NCBI GenBank assembly: GCA_027485645.1
Contig: JAIXQR010000007.1
Location: 806,001 to 870,000, forward strand
Direction of reading: 5' to 3'
Origin: a bacterium
Lineage (GTDB): Bacteria; Armatimonadota; Fimbriimonadia; Fimbriimonadales; Fimbriimonadaceae
DNA: 64,000 nucleotides
Below, one piece after another: positions 18,301-26,246 of the stretch. Below the pieces are notes generated by a model, which ran no database searches, had not been told where the DNA came from, and worked only from the letters and a program-made list of their open reading frames with translations. The position numbers and the translations under genes are program-made. Within the stretch, counting starts at the first letter, position 1. Each line of letters starts with the position of its first letter.

Positions 18301-19194
18301 TTACTTTGCGCGAGGATACAAATCGATCACATCGGGGTGATCGTAGTTGATGAAAATGACGCTGTAGTCGTTTGGCTCGCCCCGCCGTCGCTCTACGGCT
18401 ATCGCTCCACAGTCGGTCAAATTGGTAATGAGAGCCTTTCGCTCGAACTCCGCCAACAGGGGCATTTCGAATCTGAGTTTATGCAGGTACGGGGTCACCC
18501 AGACCTCGCGCTTGTCTCCGAAGTACTTGAGCATGATTTCAAGCGCCGTGCGCTCGTTTTCATCCTCAAGCTTCATCCACTTTTCAAACTTGACCGGCGA
18601 GTTCGTGGTCGGAGCCGGCATCAATTCGGACTGCGCGCGGACGCCGACGGACGTTCGGGAATCTTGAACTTCCTTCATCCGCACCGTAGCGGGCAGAAGC
18701 TCTTTGGCCTCCAAGAAGTTGTCGCGGCTCACGATCTGCAGCAAATCGCCTGAGACGTTTTCGCTAAAGGCAACCACCAAAACGCGGCGACCGTGCTTTT
18801 GAAGGTGCTGGATGAGAGGAATGTAGTCTCGATCTCCGGCAACGAACACAAACGTTGTAATCTCGCTTCGGGTGTAAAAGACTTCGAGCGCATCGATCGA
18901 GAGCCGCATGTCGGCGGCATTCTTGTGATCGGTGCCCATCACGAAGTGAGGCTCGATACCCATCAGGTAGAGCGGGCTTTGGCTATTTTCCTCGATCCGC
19001 TCGAAGTCTGCATAGGCATGCATGACGATCGGCTGAATGCGGAGCTCTTTGGTTAGGCGCTCGCGAAGCGCTCGGAGAAGATCGATGCAACGATCATTCG
19101 CTTCGCTCGGGTTAGCCAAGCGTTGCTTAAAGAAGTAATAAACATTCTCGAAGTCGACAAACAGGGAGCCGCGGGAGAGAGAGGAAGGTTGCAC
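18301..19194 (-). CDS. NYN (PIN-like) nuclease-domain protein
   Basis: 297 aa, GTG start. LFVDFENVYYFF gives the first acidic site. FVFVAGDRDYIPLIQHLQKHG and VVAFSENVSGDLLQIVSRDNF match the LabA/DUF88 NYN fold, a probable metal-dependent RNase. The C-terminal 90 residues (from EIMLKYFGDKREVW) look like a winged-helix or OST-HTH-like module. Situated between glyA and the L31 gene on the same strand (32 nt and 51 nt gaps), so possibly co-transcribed with a ribosomal protein gene. RNA target unknown. Confidence 0.85.
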   Translation of the reverse strand: MQPSSLSRGSLFVDFENVYYFFKQRLANPSEANDRCIDLLRALRERLTKELRIQPIVMHAYADFERIEENSQSPLYLMGIEPHFVMGTDHKNAADMRLSIDALEVFYTRSEITTFVFVAGDRDYIPLIQHLQKHGRRVLVVAFSENVSGDLLQIVSRDNFLEAKELLPATVRMKEVQDSRTSVGVRAQSELMPAPTTNSPVKFEKWMKLEDENERTALEIMLKYFGDKREVWVTPYLHKLRFEMPLLAEFERKALITNLTDCGAIAVERRRGEPNDYSVIFINYDHPDVIDLYPRAK

Positions 19195-19245
19195 CCAGTT
19201 GGTCCAGACAAGAATGGGGTCGGAGCCGCGCTTTCGCGCGGCAAA

Positions 19246-19500
19246 TTATTTTCGAGCGGTGGCAGGCTGATTGCCGTAGCGTCGCATGAATTTCTCAACG
19301 CGACCTGCGGTGTCAACGAGCTTCTTCTGGCCGGTATAGAACGGGTGGCTGTACGCGCTGATTTCAACGCTGATCACTCCGTACTCCACGCCATCAACCA
19401 CTCGGGTCTGAGATGGTTTGAGAGTCGAGGTGCCGGTCCACTCGTGCTCACCGTCCACAAAGATCACCGGATAGTTATTCGGATGTAGTCCTTGCTTCAT
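19246..19500 (-). CDS. rpmE2: 50S ribosomal protein L31, type B (zinc-independent)
   Basis: 84 aa from [16 protein letters not shown]. Typical L31 core, including [14 protein letters not shown] and a C-terminal [10 protein letters not shown]. It contains no cysteine, so it lacks the zinc ribbon of type A L31. That form is used alone by some lineages, and under zinc limitation in others. The frame is open upstream to 19620, but the family start is at 19500. Upstream is an AT-rich divergent region shared with the lipoprotein gene. Confidence 0.95.
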   Translation of the reverse strand: MKQGLHPNNYPVIFVDGEHEWTGTSTLKPSQTRVVDGVEYGVISVEISAYSHPFYTGQKKLVDTAGRVEKFMRRYGNQPATARK

Positions 19501-19666
19501 GGTTCGAATCACAGAGGGTACCGGAAAGCCCTCGCGAGATGCAATGTTCCGTTTCGAATCTCCGAACCCGAATAAATAATTACGAGCTTTTGAATACAAA
19601 CCTGAATAAATCTTGCACAACCTGCGAGCAACGTACTAAAGTGGTCAGTGGGACATCGTTCCCAAA

Positions 19667-20461
19667 ATGGTCATGAAAATTTCACCCTTCTATAGCCTCA
19701 TCGGCATTTTTGCGCTCACTGCTCTGGCCTGCACCGGCGGCGGTGGCGGCGGTGGCACGGCTTCCGATCCGTTCCAGAACCGCAGCTACCGCGTTTGGAA
19801 CGCCATGTACGATGGCGTGGGCGCGATTGACGTTTTCCGCGACAACGAAGCTCTGCAAACCTCAAGCGCTGTTGTTGTCTCTAACGACGTTCCGCAGAAC
19901 ACCCCGTCGGCCCGAAGCCAGTTCTACAACGGTCAAACGGAAATGGCCATCCGCGTCACCAATGCCGCTGGTTCCTCGACTTTCTTCAACGACTCGGTTA
20001 TCCAACTTTCGTCCGACCGACACATCATCACGCCGTACGGCCCTGGCAACGCAAACGCAAAGGTCGTCGTGCTTCCGTTCGAAACGAGCCGAGTCGATCA
20101 GGCCAAGAAGAACCAAATCGTTTGTGCCCACACGCTGAACCCAACTGACTTGAGCGGCTTCCCTAGCCAACTTGACGTCCACGTCTCCACGACGATGACG
20201 CCAAGCGCGACTACGAAGATCATGTCGCTCCTCACCTACAACCCGAGCCGACCGGCCGACCAGGTGAAGCTGGAGAACACCGACTTCGAAGGAACGCGGA
20301 ATGTCCTGTTCACCCAGGCGGGAACCCTCAACGTCGTCGCTTCCATCTCGGGAGTGAACTTCATCAACGGTAACCACTACTTCTTCGTGCTCTCGAAGAC
20401 CACGACCAACACTCCACGCGTGTTCACGTGGAACGAAACCTACGGCGCTCCGGCTCCTTAG
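19667..20461 (+). CDS. DUF4397-like lipoprotein
   Basis: 264 aa. A signal peptide with lipobox (LTALAC) is followed directly by a poly-Gly linker, the same layout as the lipoprotein at 55589. The body is beta-rich (YRVWNAMYDGVGAIDVFRDNE), resembling DUF4397-type repeats found in secreted proteins. A second in-frame ATG at 19673 could be the real start. Followed by a strong hairpin. Function unknown; likely exposed on the cell envelope. Confidence 0.75.
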   Translation: MVMKISPFYSLIGIFALTALACTGGGGGGGTASDPFQNRSYRVWNAMYDGVGAIDVFRDNEALQTSSAVVVSNDVPQNTPSARSQFYNGQTEMAIRVTNAAGSSTFFNDSVIQLSSDRHIITPYGPGNANAKVVVLPFETSRVDQAKKNQIVCAHTLNPTDLSGFPSQLDVHVSTTMTPSATTKIMSLLTYNPSRPADQVKLENTDFEGTRNVLFTQAGTLNVVASISGVNFINGNHYFFVLSKTTTNTPRVFTWNETYGAPAP

Positions 20462-20491
20462 TCTTTCAGACGGTCACGAAATCTCCAAAAA

Positions 20492-20520
20492 CGTTCCGCC
20501 AAAGATTCTTTGGCGGAACG
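20492..20520 (+). terminator. Hairpin after the lipoprotein gene
   Basis: Perfect 14-bp inverted repeat around a single base (effective loop larger). The T-run after it is poor (TGCTGTTTAT), so it is a terminator-like or 3'-stabilising hairpin. Confidence 0.6.
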
Positions 20521-20618
20521 TGCTGTTTATGCCTCACGGGTATCCTCTCCCGGGACGTTGAGCCGCGACAATGTCGTTGCGAGTTGGCCTCCATTCAAGT
20601 TCGGAGAACAAAAAAAAT

Positions 20619-23285
20619 ATGGCAAACAAGCGCGTTTATCTATTCCGCGAGGGCGACCGAAGCCAGCGTGATCTCCTCGGAGGCAAGGGAGCAAACCTTG
20701 CCGAGATGACCAACATCGGTCTTCCCGTCCCTCCCGGATTCACCATCACCACCGAAGTCTGCACCGAATACTACGCAACCGGAAAAACCCTTCCAGAAGC
20801 GCTGTTCGCGGAAATGGAAACCGCACTTGCGGACGTTGAAGCAGCCCAGAACAAGAAGCTCGGCGACCCATCCAACCCACTGCTCCTCTCCGTCCGATCC
20901 GGTGCGAAATTCTCGATGCCCGGAATGATGGACACCGTCCTCAACCTCGGTCTGAATGACGAAGTCGCGGCCGCCATGGTCGCCGCCGGTGCCGATAAGC
21001 GATTCGTTTACGACAGCTACCGACGACTCATCATGATGCTCTCCGACGTGGCCTTCTCCGAGGGAGATCACCACATCAGCAAGCACGGATTCGAGAAGCT
21101 CTTCTACGACCTGAAGGCGAAGCTCGGAGTAACCGACGACCTCCAGGTTAGCGGCGACGATCTTGAGCAGCTCTGCAAAGACTACGACGCTCACCTTTTC
21201 GCACACGCTGGACGACGCTTCCCACAGGACAGCCGAGAACAGCTTAAAGAAGCCGTCGAAGCCGTCTTCCGAAGCTGGAACAACGACCGAGCCATCGTTT
21301 ACCGACGCAAAGAAAAGATCGACGATGCCATCGGAACCGCCGTCAACGTTCAGGCCATGGTCTTCGGAAACATGGGCGACGACTGCGGAACCGGCGTTGC
21401 CTTCACCCGAAACGCGTCTACCGGTGAGAACGTCGTCTTCGGCGAGTACCTCATCAACGCTCAGGGCGAAGACGTGGTTGCTGGTGTGCGAACTCCGTTC
21501 CCAATCAGCGAGCTCGACAAGGTCAACCCAGAAATTTATGCCGAATTCGTAAAGACCTGCCAGATCCTTGAAGATCACTACAAGGACATGCAGGACATCG
21601 AGTTCACGATCGAGCGAAACAAGCTGTACATCCTGCAGTGCCGATCTGGAAAGCGAACCGGAACCGCAGCGGTCCGAATCGCCGTCGAGATGGTCAACGA
21701 AGGCCGAATCGACAAGAAGGAAGCCGTCACCCGAGTGGCCCCAGACCTTCTTAACCAGGTTCTTCTCCCGGTTATCGCTCCTGGAACCAAGTACAACGTC
21801 ATCGCTAAGGGTCTCCCAGCGGGTCCTGGCGCTGCAACCGGTATCGCCGTCTTCGACGCAAGCCGCGCAGCGGCAATGGGCAAGGGTGGCGAAGGCCAGC
21901 GAGTCATCCTCGTTCGCGCCGACACCTCGCCAGACGACCTCGCCGGAATGCTCGCCGCTCAGGGCGTTCTCACCGAGCGCGGTGGCATGACCAGCCACGC
22001 GGCCCTCGTTGCCCGAGGCTTTGGAATCCCAACCGTTGCTGGTTGCGGCGAAATCAAGGTTGACGCTGAGAACCGACAGTTCACCTACGCCGGCGGCGTG
22101 ATCAAAGAAGGCGACTTCATCTCGCTTAACGGCGGAATGGGCGAAGTCATCGAAGGTCAGGTACCGGTTGAAGACGCTAAGATGACCGGCGACTTCGGCA
22201 CCTTCATGGGCTGGGCCGACGAGTTCCGAACCCTCAAGGTTCGAACCAATGCCGACGCTCCTGCCGACGTTCAGAAGGCGATCAACCTCGGCGCAGAAGG
22301 CATCGGTCTCACCCGGACCGAGCACATGTTCTTCGAAGAAGATCGACGACCGATCGTCGTGGACATGATCCTCGACATCGATAACGCCGAGACCCGAAAG
22401 GTTGCCCTCGCTAAGTTGCTCGAATTCCAGCGACAGGACTTCAAGGAAATCTTCGAAGTTCTCAACGGACTTCCAGCGACGATTCGACTCATCGACCCAC
22501 CGCTGCACGAGTTCCTTCCCCACCTCACCGAGTTGGTTGCGGAAGTCGCTACCCTTCGCGCTAAGGGCGAACCTCTCGGCGACAAGGAGCGAATCCTGAA
22601 GGCTGCCGAATCGATGCACGAGATCAACCCGATGCTCGGACTTCGCGGTGTGCGACTCTCGATCGTCTACCCAGAGATCGTGGAAATGCAGACCCGGGCT
22701 ATCTTGGAAGGCGCAGCGGCGGTCATCAAGGCCGGCGGAAAGGCCGTTCCTGAAATCATGATTCCGCTCGTCGGACACGTGAACGAGCTCCGCGTCGTCA
22801 AGGCCGCTCTCGAAGCGACCGCAAAGGCGGTTGTCGAGGAGCAGGGCGTCGAGATTCCGTACAGCTTCGGCACGATGATCGAAGTTCCACGCGGTGCCCT
22901 CACCGCTGACGAGATCGCGGTGGAAGCCGAGTTCTTCAGCTTCGGAACCAACGACTTGACCCAGATGACCTTCGGCTTCAGCCGAGACGACTCGGACAAG
23001 TTCCTCAAGCCATACGTCGAGCAGAAGATCCTGCCCGGCGATCCATTCGACAGCATCGACCAGAGCGGCGTTGGCCAGCTCATGCAGATCGCCATCGAAA
23101 AGGCCAAGCGAGTTCGACCAAACATCAAACTCGGCATCTGCGGCGAGCACGGCGGAGAACCAGAATCCGTCAAGTTCTGCCACAACATCGGCCTCGACTA
23201 CGTGAGCTGCTCCCCGTTCCGAGTCCCGGTAGCCCGCCTCGCCGCCGCCCAGGCTGCGATCGGTAAAGGCGCCGCCGACAAATAA
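20619..23285 (+). CDS. ppdK: Pyruvate, phosphate dikinase
   Basis: 888 aa. Converts pyruvate, ATP and Pi to PEP, AMP and PPi, or the reverse. The nucleotide-binding domain opens with NIGLPVPPGFTITTEVC. The swivelling phosphohistidine domain has GGMTSHAALVARGFGIPTVAG with His460. The C-terminal PEP domain ends in GICGEHGGEPESV with Cys841 as acid/base. The start at 20619 (MANKRVYLF) has GGAG about 14 nt upstream; the open frame to 20571 is not supported by the family. Arg is encoded by CGA roughly two times in three. PPi made here could feed the membrane pyrophosphatase at 35. Confidence 0.97.
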   Translation: MANKRVYLFREGDRSQRDLLGGKGANLAEMTNIGLPVPPGFTITTEVCTEYYATGKTLPEALFAEMETALADVEAAQNKKLGDPSNPLLLSVRSGAKFSMPGMMDTVLNLGLNDEVAAAMVAAGADKRFVYDSYRRLIMMLSDVAFSEGDHHISKHGFEKLFYDLKAKLGVTDDLQVSGDDLEQLCKDYDAHLFAHAGRRFPQDSREQLKEAVEAVFRSWNNDRAIVYRRKEKIDDAIGTAVNVQAMVFGNMGDDCGTGVAFTRNASTGENVVFGEYLINAQGEDVVAGVRTPFPISELDKVNPEIYAEFVKTCQILEDHYKDMQDIEFTIERNKLYILQCRSGKRTGTAAVRIAVEMVNEGRIDKKEAVTRVAPDLLNQVLLPVIAPGTKYNVIAKGLPAGPGAATGIAVFDASRAAAMGKGGEGQRVILVRADTSPDDLAGMLAAQGVLTERGGMTSHAALVARGFGIPTVAGCGEIKVDAENRQFTYAGGVIKEGDFISLNGGMGEVIEGQVPVEDAKMTGDFGTFMGWADEFRTLKVRTNADAPADVQKAINLGAEGIGLTRTEHMFFEEDRRPIVVDMILDIDNAETRKVALAKLLEFQRQDFKEIFEVLNGLPATIRLIDPPLHEFLPHLTELVAEVATLRAKGEPLGDKERILKAAESMHEINPMLGLRGVRLSIVYPEIVEMQTRAILEGAAAVIKAGGKAVPEIMIPLVGHVNELRVVKAALEATAKAVVEEQGVEIPYSFGTMIEVPRGALTADEIAVEAEFFSFGTNDLTQMTFGFSRDDSDKFLKPYVEQKILPGDPFDSIDQSGVGQLMQIAIEKAKRVRPNIKLGICGEHGGEPESVKFCHNIGLDYVSCSPFRVPVARLAAAQAAIGKGAADK

Positions 23286-23301
23286 GGCTGCGGTCCTTTC
23301 G

Positions 23302-23332
23302 GCCCCGGGTGCATTGCAACCGGGGCTTTTTT
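23302..23332 (+). terminator. Rho-independent terminator of ppdK
   Basis: Stem GCCCCGG/CCGGGGC with an inner TGC/GCA extension, then TTTTTT. Confidence 0.93.
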
Positions 23333-23334
23333 GT

Positions 23335-23721
23335 GCCTGAGCGCCTCGCCCGTGTACGCTGGACGGTTCACAATTCGAAGCTGGATGCCGTTCTAAGTAC
23401 CACTAAACTTAAATCTGTTCCAACGGCACAGTATTTGTTCATAAAATGAATCCGTCACGCAAAAGCGCTACGTTGAGCTAAGACTGCGGCAGGAATAATG
23501 CCCCATGAGATGGTCGGCGCCGAGGCAAGCGTGAGTCTGCGTGCCAAAAATTCGGTTCTGGATCGTGTGAGCCGAACTGCGACTTCACTGAACTCGCTGA
23601 TCCGTGGTCACGCTGAAAAACTCATACGCTGAGGAAGCGCGAACCAAGTGTATTCGGCACAAACAAATCTTGTGACTTTCCCATCGCAATCACCATCCCG
23701 TGGAGATTGGAGCAATTGACA
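23335..23721. other. Intergenic region between ppdK and the PEP-CTERM gene
   Basis: 387 nt. No convincing gene. A 44-codon frame (23498-23632, ATG after AGGA) has no recognisable product and unremarkable codon use. The last bases hold the GGAG ribosome-binding site for the ATG at 23722. No clear promoter is seen. Confidence 0.5.
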
Positions 23722-24294
23722 ATGAACAAACCTCGCCTGGTTCTAGGAACCATCGTCACTCTAGCATCGCTCTCTACAGCACATGCCCAGTTTTTCCCCG
23801 TAAGCTTTAACGTTCACTATCCTGGTTACAACGAAAGTAGCAAATGGAATGGTCCAGTTGGTGAAAAACATCTGATGACCGTTTCCTTCCAGAACTTTAG
23901 CGACACGGCCTACAACGCACTAGATTGGGAGTTTGTCCTACTTGATCGATCCCCGTACAACGATGCTTTCAAAAACCTCGACGTTAAGATCAAGTTGTCA
24001 ACGCGTTTCGGTCGAGATGAAATTATTGCGCCTCTACAGTCTAGAACTGTTTCACTGTACTACAACTATGAAGCACTAACTGCAACTCAGCCGGCTTATG
24101 GCAGCTTTCGTGGGGTCTTCCGACTTCGACACGAAGGGCAGCTGTATGTGAGTCACTACTATTCACACACTATCTCTCCACCGATTGCCCCACCGCCAGT
24201 ACCAGAACCTGCTACGGCATTGCTTTTCATGCCCGCGGCTGCTTGGATTATCCGGAAACGACAGAGTACTCAGCGAACCAAGACAGCAGCCTGA
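23722..24294 (+). CDS. PEP-CTERM sorting-signal protein
   Basis: 190 aa. An N-terminal signal peptide (LASLSTAHAQ) starts a mature beta-rich domain. The C-terminus shows the PEP-CTERM tripartite signal: VPEPATALLF, a hydrophobic stretch, and a basic end (IIRKRQ). Such proteins are cleaved and sorted by an exosortase, usually in EPS-producing bacteria; no exosortase gene lies in this window. Start 23722 is chosen for GGAG 9 nt upstream; a TTG at 23707 is an alternative. Base composition is more AT-rich than its neighbours. Confidence 0.8.
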   Translation: MNKPRLVLGTIVTLASLSTAHAQFFPVSFNVHYPGYNESSKWNGPVGEKHLMTVSFQNFSDTAYNALDWEFVLLDRSPYNDAFKNLDVKIKLSTRFGRDEIIAPLQSRTVSLYYNYEALTATQPAYGSFRGVFRLRHEGQLYVSHYYSHTISPPIAPPPVPEPATALLFMPAAAWIIRKRQSTQRTKTAA

Positions 24295-24385
24295 TCGTTA
24301 GTATCTTGATACTGGCCTTGTAGTCAGCGAAATTCTTCTTGCGCGCGTAGCCCAGTCCCGCACGAATACGCCGCCATCTCACCCT

Positions 24386-24415
24386 AAGTCCCCAGACCTC
24401 AATGTCTGGGGACTT
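24386..24415 (+). terminator. Terminator-like hairpin after the PEP-CTERM gene
   Basis: 12-bp perfect stem (24386-24397 with 24404-24415), 6-nt loop, then TGTTGTCCTT. Confidence 0.75.
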
Positions 24416-24553
24416 TGTTGTCCTTGCCCCGACTCATCACGTAGTCCATTGAACACCGTGATCGCAAAACGGTCGATGACCTGTCTCACCGTAAACCTAA
24501 TAGCCTTAGGTCGGTTACCGAATTCGAACGCAGGTTAGGTCTTCTAGCGGAAA

Positions 24554-24891
24554 ATGTCGATGATCCAGACCTCTCGCAAAGCCGCGCAGTTCGAAGAATC
24601 GGTCATTCGAGAAATGACTCGGCTGTTCCTTGCGCGAGGTGATCGCCCCGGCGTGAACCTGGCCCAAGGGTTCCCCGACTTCCCCGCTCTGGCGGCGATG
24701 AAGGATGCCGCGTGCGAAGCTATTCAGGCTGACGTCAATCAGTACGCCATCACCTGGGGTGCCCCATCGCTCCGAAACGCGATTGCCGACAAGACCGAAC
24801 GCTGGTATGGCCATCGACCGGTTCCCAACCTGAAATCAGCGCGGCTTGCGGCGCAACGGAGGTGATGCACGCCGTGATGTATCCGGGTTAA
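24554..24891 (+). pseudogene. Remnant of a class I/II PLP aminotransferase
   Basis: The first about 92 residues (QTSRKAAQFEESVIREM, NLAQGFPDFPA, YAITWGAPSLRNAI) match the N-terminus of kynurenine or methionine aminotransferases (YbdL-like). After VPN at 24829 the reading continues in another frame as EISAACGATEVMHAVMYPG before a TAA at 24889. CGATE is the expected cofactor-region motif, so a single base has been lost near 24830. The remaining roughly 280 residues are absent. The gene is dead: frameshift plus 3' deletion right beside the toxin-antitoxin cluster. Confidence 0.85.
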
Positions 24892-24910
24892 GTCCCAGAA
24901 TTGGTGCGGT

Positions 24911-24938
24911 GGTAGAAAGAGTGCTGTAAACTTCTACC
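24911..24938 (+). promoter_or_regulatory. Operator/promoter of the orphan vapB (shared motif, copy 1)
   Basis: Inverted repeat GGTAGAA (24911-24917), 14-nt spacer, TTCTACC (24932-24938), ending exactly at the ATG. A -10-like TAAACT (24927-24932) lies in the spacer and 6 nt before the ATG. The identical arms and spacing recur before the next vapB. Confidence 0.75.
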
Positions 24939-25178
24939 ATGATTCTGAGCATCGAAGATCAGGGGGTCCACGCGCTGGCGACCAAGCTAGCGCGTGATAA
25001 CGGCAAAACCGTGAGCGACATCGTACGCGAAGCCCTGATGCTCTATCAAGAGCATCAAGAGAAACTGAGTCGCGCGAAAGTCATTGCCGAGCTTCGAGGG
25101 TCTGCCAAGGCCGGAGCGAATCCGAACTTCACAGACAACGACTTCCTGTACGACCCAATCTACGGCCTGCCGCAATAG
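24939..25178 (+). CDS. Orphan VapB-family antitoxin
   Basis: 79 aa. The N-terminal DNA-binding half (IEDQGVHALATKLARDNGKTVSDIVREAL) is of the Rv0623/PSK-like VapB type. The C-terminal toxin-binding tail ends in LYDPIYGLPQ, the family's YD-GLP ending. No PIN toxin follows: the next gene is another VapB 45 nt on. The start abuts the operator, so the mRNA is probably leaderless. It may be a solitary antitoxin left after toxin loss, or may neutralise or co-regulate the adjacent VapC. Confidence 0.87.
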   Translation: MILSIEDQGVHALATKLARDNGKTVSDIVREALMLYQEHQEKLSRAKVIAELRGSAKAGANPNFTDNDFLYDPIYGLPQ

Positions 25179-25194
25179 AAACGGATGCAGAGAA

Positions 25195-25222
25195 GGTAGA
25201 AACATTGGCGTATACTTCTACC
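25195..25222 (+). promoter_or_regulatory. Operator/promoter of vapBC (shared motif, copy 2)
   Basis: GGTAGAA (25195-25201), 14 nt, TTCTACC (25216-25222), touching the ATG at 25223. TATACT (25211-25216) is a good -10, again 6 nt before the start. Same architecture as copy 1. Confidence 0.8.
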
Positions 25223-25474
25223 ATGACCATGAATATCAAGGACGAAGAGGTTCATCGCCTTGCTCGTGAGCTTGCCGACCGAACCGGGCAAAGCATGACC
25301 CAGGTCGTGCGAGAGGCTCTGGCAGAGTACGACGCGAAGCTTAAAAATGCGGACAGTGAAGAACGGTTCGTCCGAGCGCTGCGAGCTCTAGAGGGATCCG
25401 GCGCAAAGTCTGGACTTACAAATCAGGAAGCAGACACCATGCTCTACGACTCTGAAACAGGAATGCCAATTTGA
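25223..25474 (+). CDS. vapB: VapB antitoxin
   Basis: 83 aa from MTMNIKDEEVHRLARELADRTG, the same family as the gene at 24939, ending LYDSETGMPI. It represses its own promoter and sequesters VapC in known systems. The stop (TGA at 25472) overlaps the TTG start of the toxin (TTGA), a typical coupled TA arrangement. The in-frame upstream codons to 25205 lie inside the operator, so ATG 25223 is preferred. Confidence 0.9.
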   Translation: MTMNIKDEEVHRLARELADRTGQSMTQVVREALAEYDAKLKNADSEERFVRALRALEGSGAKSGLTNQEADTMLYDSETGMPI

Positions 25475-25857
25475 TCGTTGACACGTCTGCGCTGATCTCA
25501 ATTACCACCGGCGAATCAGATGCCAGCCTTCTGAGATCGAAGTTAGAGCTTGCAAGGGTGAGGCAGATCGCCGCGCCGACCGTTCTTGAGACATACATAG
25601 TGCTTGATCGACGGAACCTCAAGGACTCGGCAGAGCTCGTCGACCTCCTGCTGGTCGAGCGACTAGAGGTGATCACGTTCGACCATGACCTCGCCTTGCT
25701 GGCCCGTGAAGCCTATCGGCAATTTGGCAAAGGAACCGGGCATCCCGCGCAGCTCAACTTTGGCGACTGCTTCAGCTACGCCCTGTCGAAGCGCACCGGC
25801 TATCCGCTACTTTGCGCAGGTAACGATTTTCGTCAGACGGACATTAGAATCGCTTAA
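25471..25857 (+). CDS. vapC: VapC toxin (PIN-domain ribonuclease)
   Basis: 128 aa, TTG start. PIN acidic residues: Asp4 in MIVDTSAL, Glu in VLETYIVLDRR, and Asp in NFGDCFSYALSK, with a further Asp near the end (GNDFRQTDI). VapC toxins usually cut tRNA or the sarcin-ricin loop; the target here cannot be told. Overlaps vapB by 4 nt. Confidence 0.92.
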   Translation: MIVDTSALISITTGESDASLLRSKLELARVRQIAAPTVLETYIVLDRRNLKDSAELVDLLLVERLEVITFDHDLALLAREAYRQFGKGTGHPAQLNFGDCFSYALSKRTGYPLLCAGNDFRQTDIRIA

Positions 25858-25883
25858 AGAACCTAAATGACCAGTTCTTGTGG

Positions 25884-25889
25884 TACTTT
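25884..25889 (+). promoter_or_regulatory. -10 element of a leaderless phd-type transcript
   Basis: TACTTT followed by 6 nt and the ATG at 25896. No Shine-Dalgarno. Confidence 0.5.
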
Positions 25890-25895
25890 AAAACA

Positions 25896-26246
25896 ATGGA
25901 GGTTTCCGCAACCGAGTTTAAGATCCACTGCCTCAATCTTTTAGATCGAGTCCAGGAGACTGGTCAGGTTCTGCGCATCACGAAGCGAGGCAAAGTTGTG
26001 GCAGAGTTACACCCTCCAAGCAACCCGGCACCGGCTGTTCCGGCTGGCTTTGGGCTACTGGCCTCCACCGGCAAAATCCACGGTGACATCATCTCCCCCA
26101 TCGAAGACGTCCCCTGGGAAAACCCGGCCGAGGTGTCTTCGGCCATGCAATACGGCCTCGAGACCACGCGCATAAACGCGCAGTTTGTCGCCGAAGAGAG
26201 CCGGGCCTTTGATGTCAGCCCAGAGCCTATACGAGACCAGAAATGA
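25896..26246 (+). CDS. Phd/YefM-family antitoxin
   Basis: 116 aa. MEVSATEFKIHCLNLLDRV and LRITKRGKVVAELHPP are the Phd/YefM DNA-binding fold. Residues from about 45 on are a Pro-rich linker and a toxin-binding region. It is longer than most (75-90 aa); the last 25 residues (ending EPIRDQK) are not typical. The TGA overlaps the ATG of the next gene (ATGA), so it pairs with the PIN toxin. Start ATG 25896 fits both the family N-terminus and the -10 spacing. Confidence 0.87.
   Translation: MEVSATEFKIHCLNLLDRVQETGQVLRITKRGKVVAELHPPSNPAPAVPAGFGLLASTGKIHGDIISPIEDVPWENPAEVSSAMQYGLETTRINAQFVAEESRAFDVSPEPIRDQK

Noticed and set aside
19501-19511. GGTTCGAATC, which resembles a tRNA T-loop
   Set aside because: The flanking 5-bp arms do not pair and no acceptor or anticodon stem is present.
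20640-23183. An 847-codon open frame on the minus strand across ppdK
   Set aside because: It is the in-register shadow of a highly biased gene: ppdK avoids the codons whose complements are stops, and PPDK motifs are all on the plus strand.
23498-23632. A 44-codon plus-strand frame in the ppdK/PEP-CTERM gap
   Set aside because: It has AGGA before the ATG but no recognisable product and unremarkable codon use, so chance is likely.
24921-24930. GAGTGCT near the orphan vapB as half a CIRCE element
   Set aside because: Only part of one arm matches; the partner arm TTAGCACTC is absent at the required distance.
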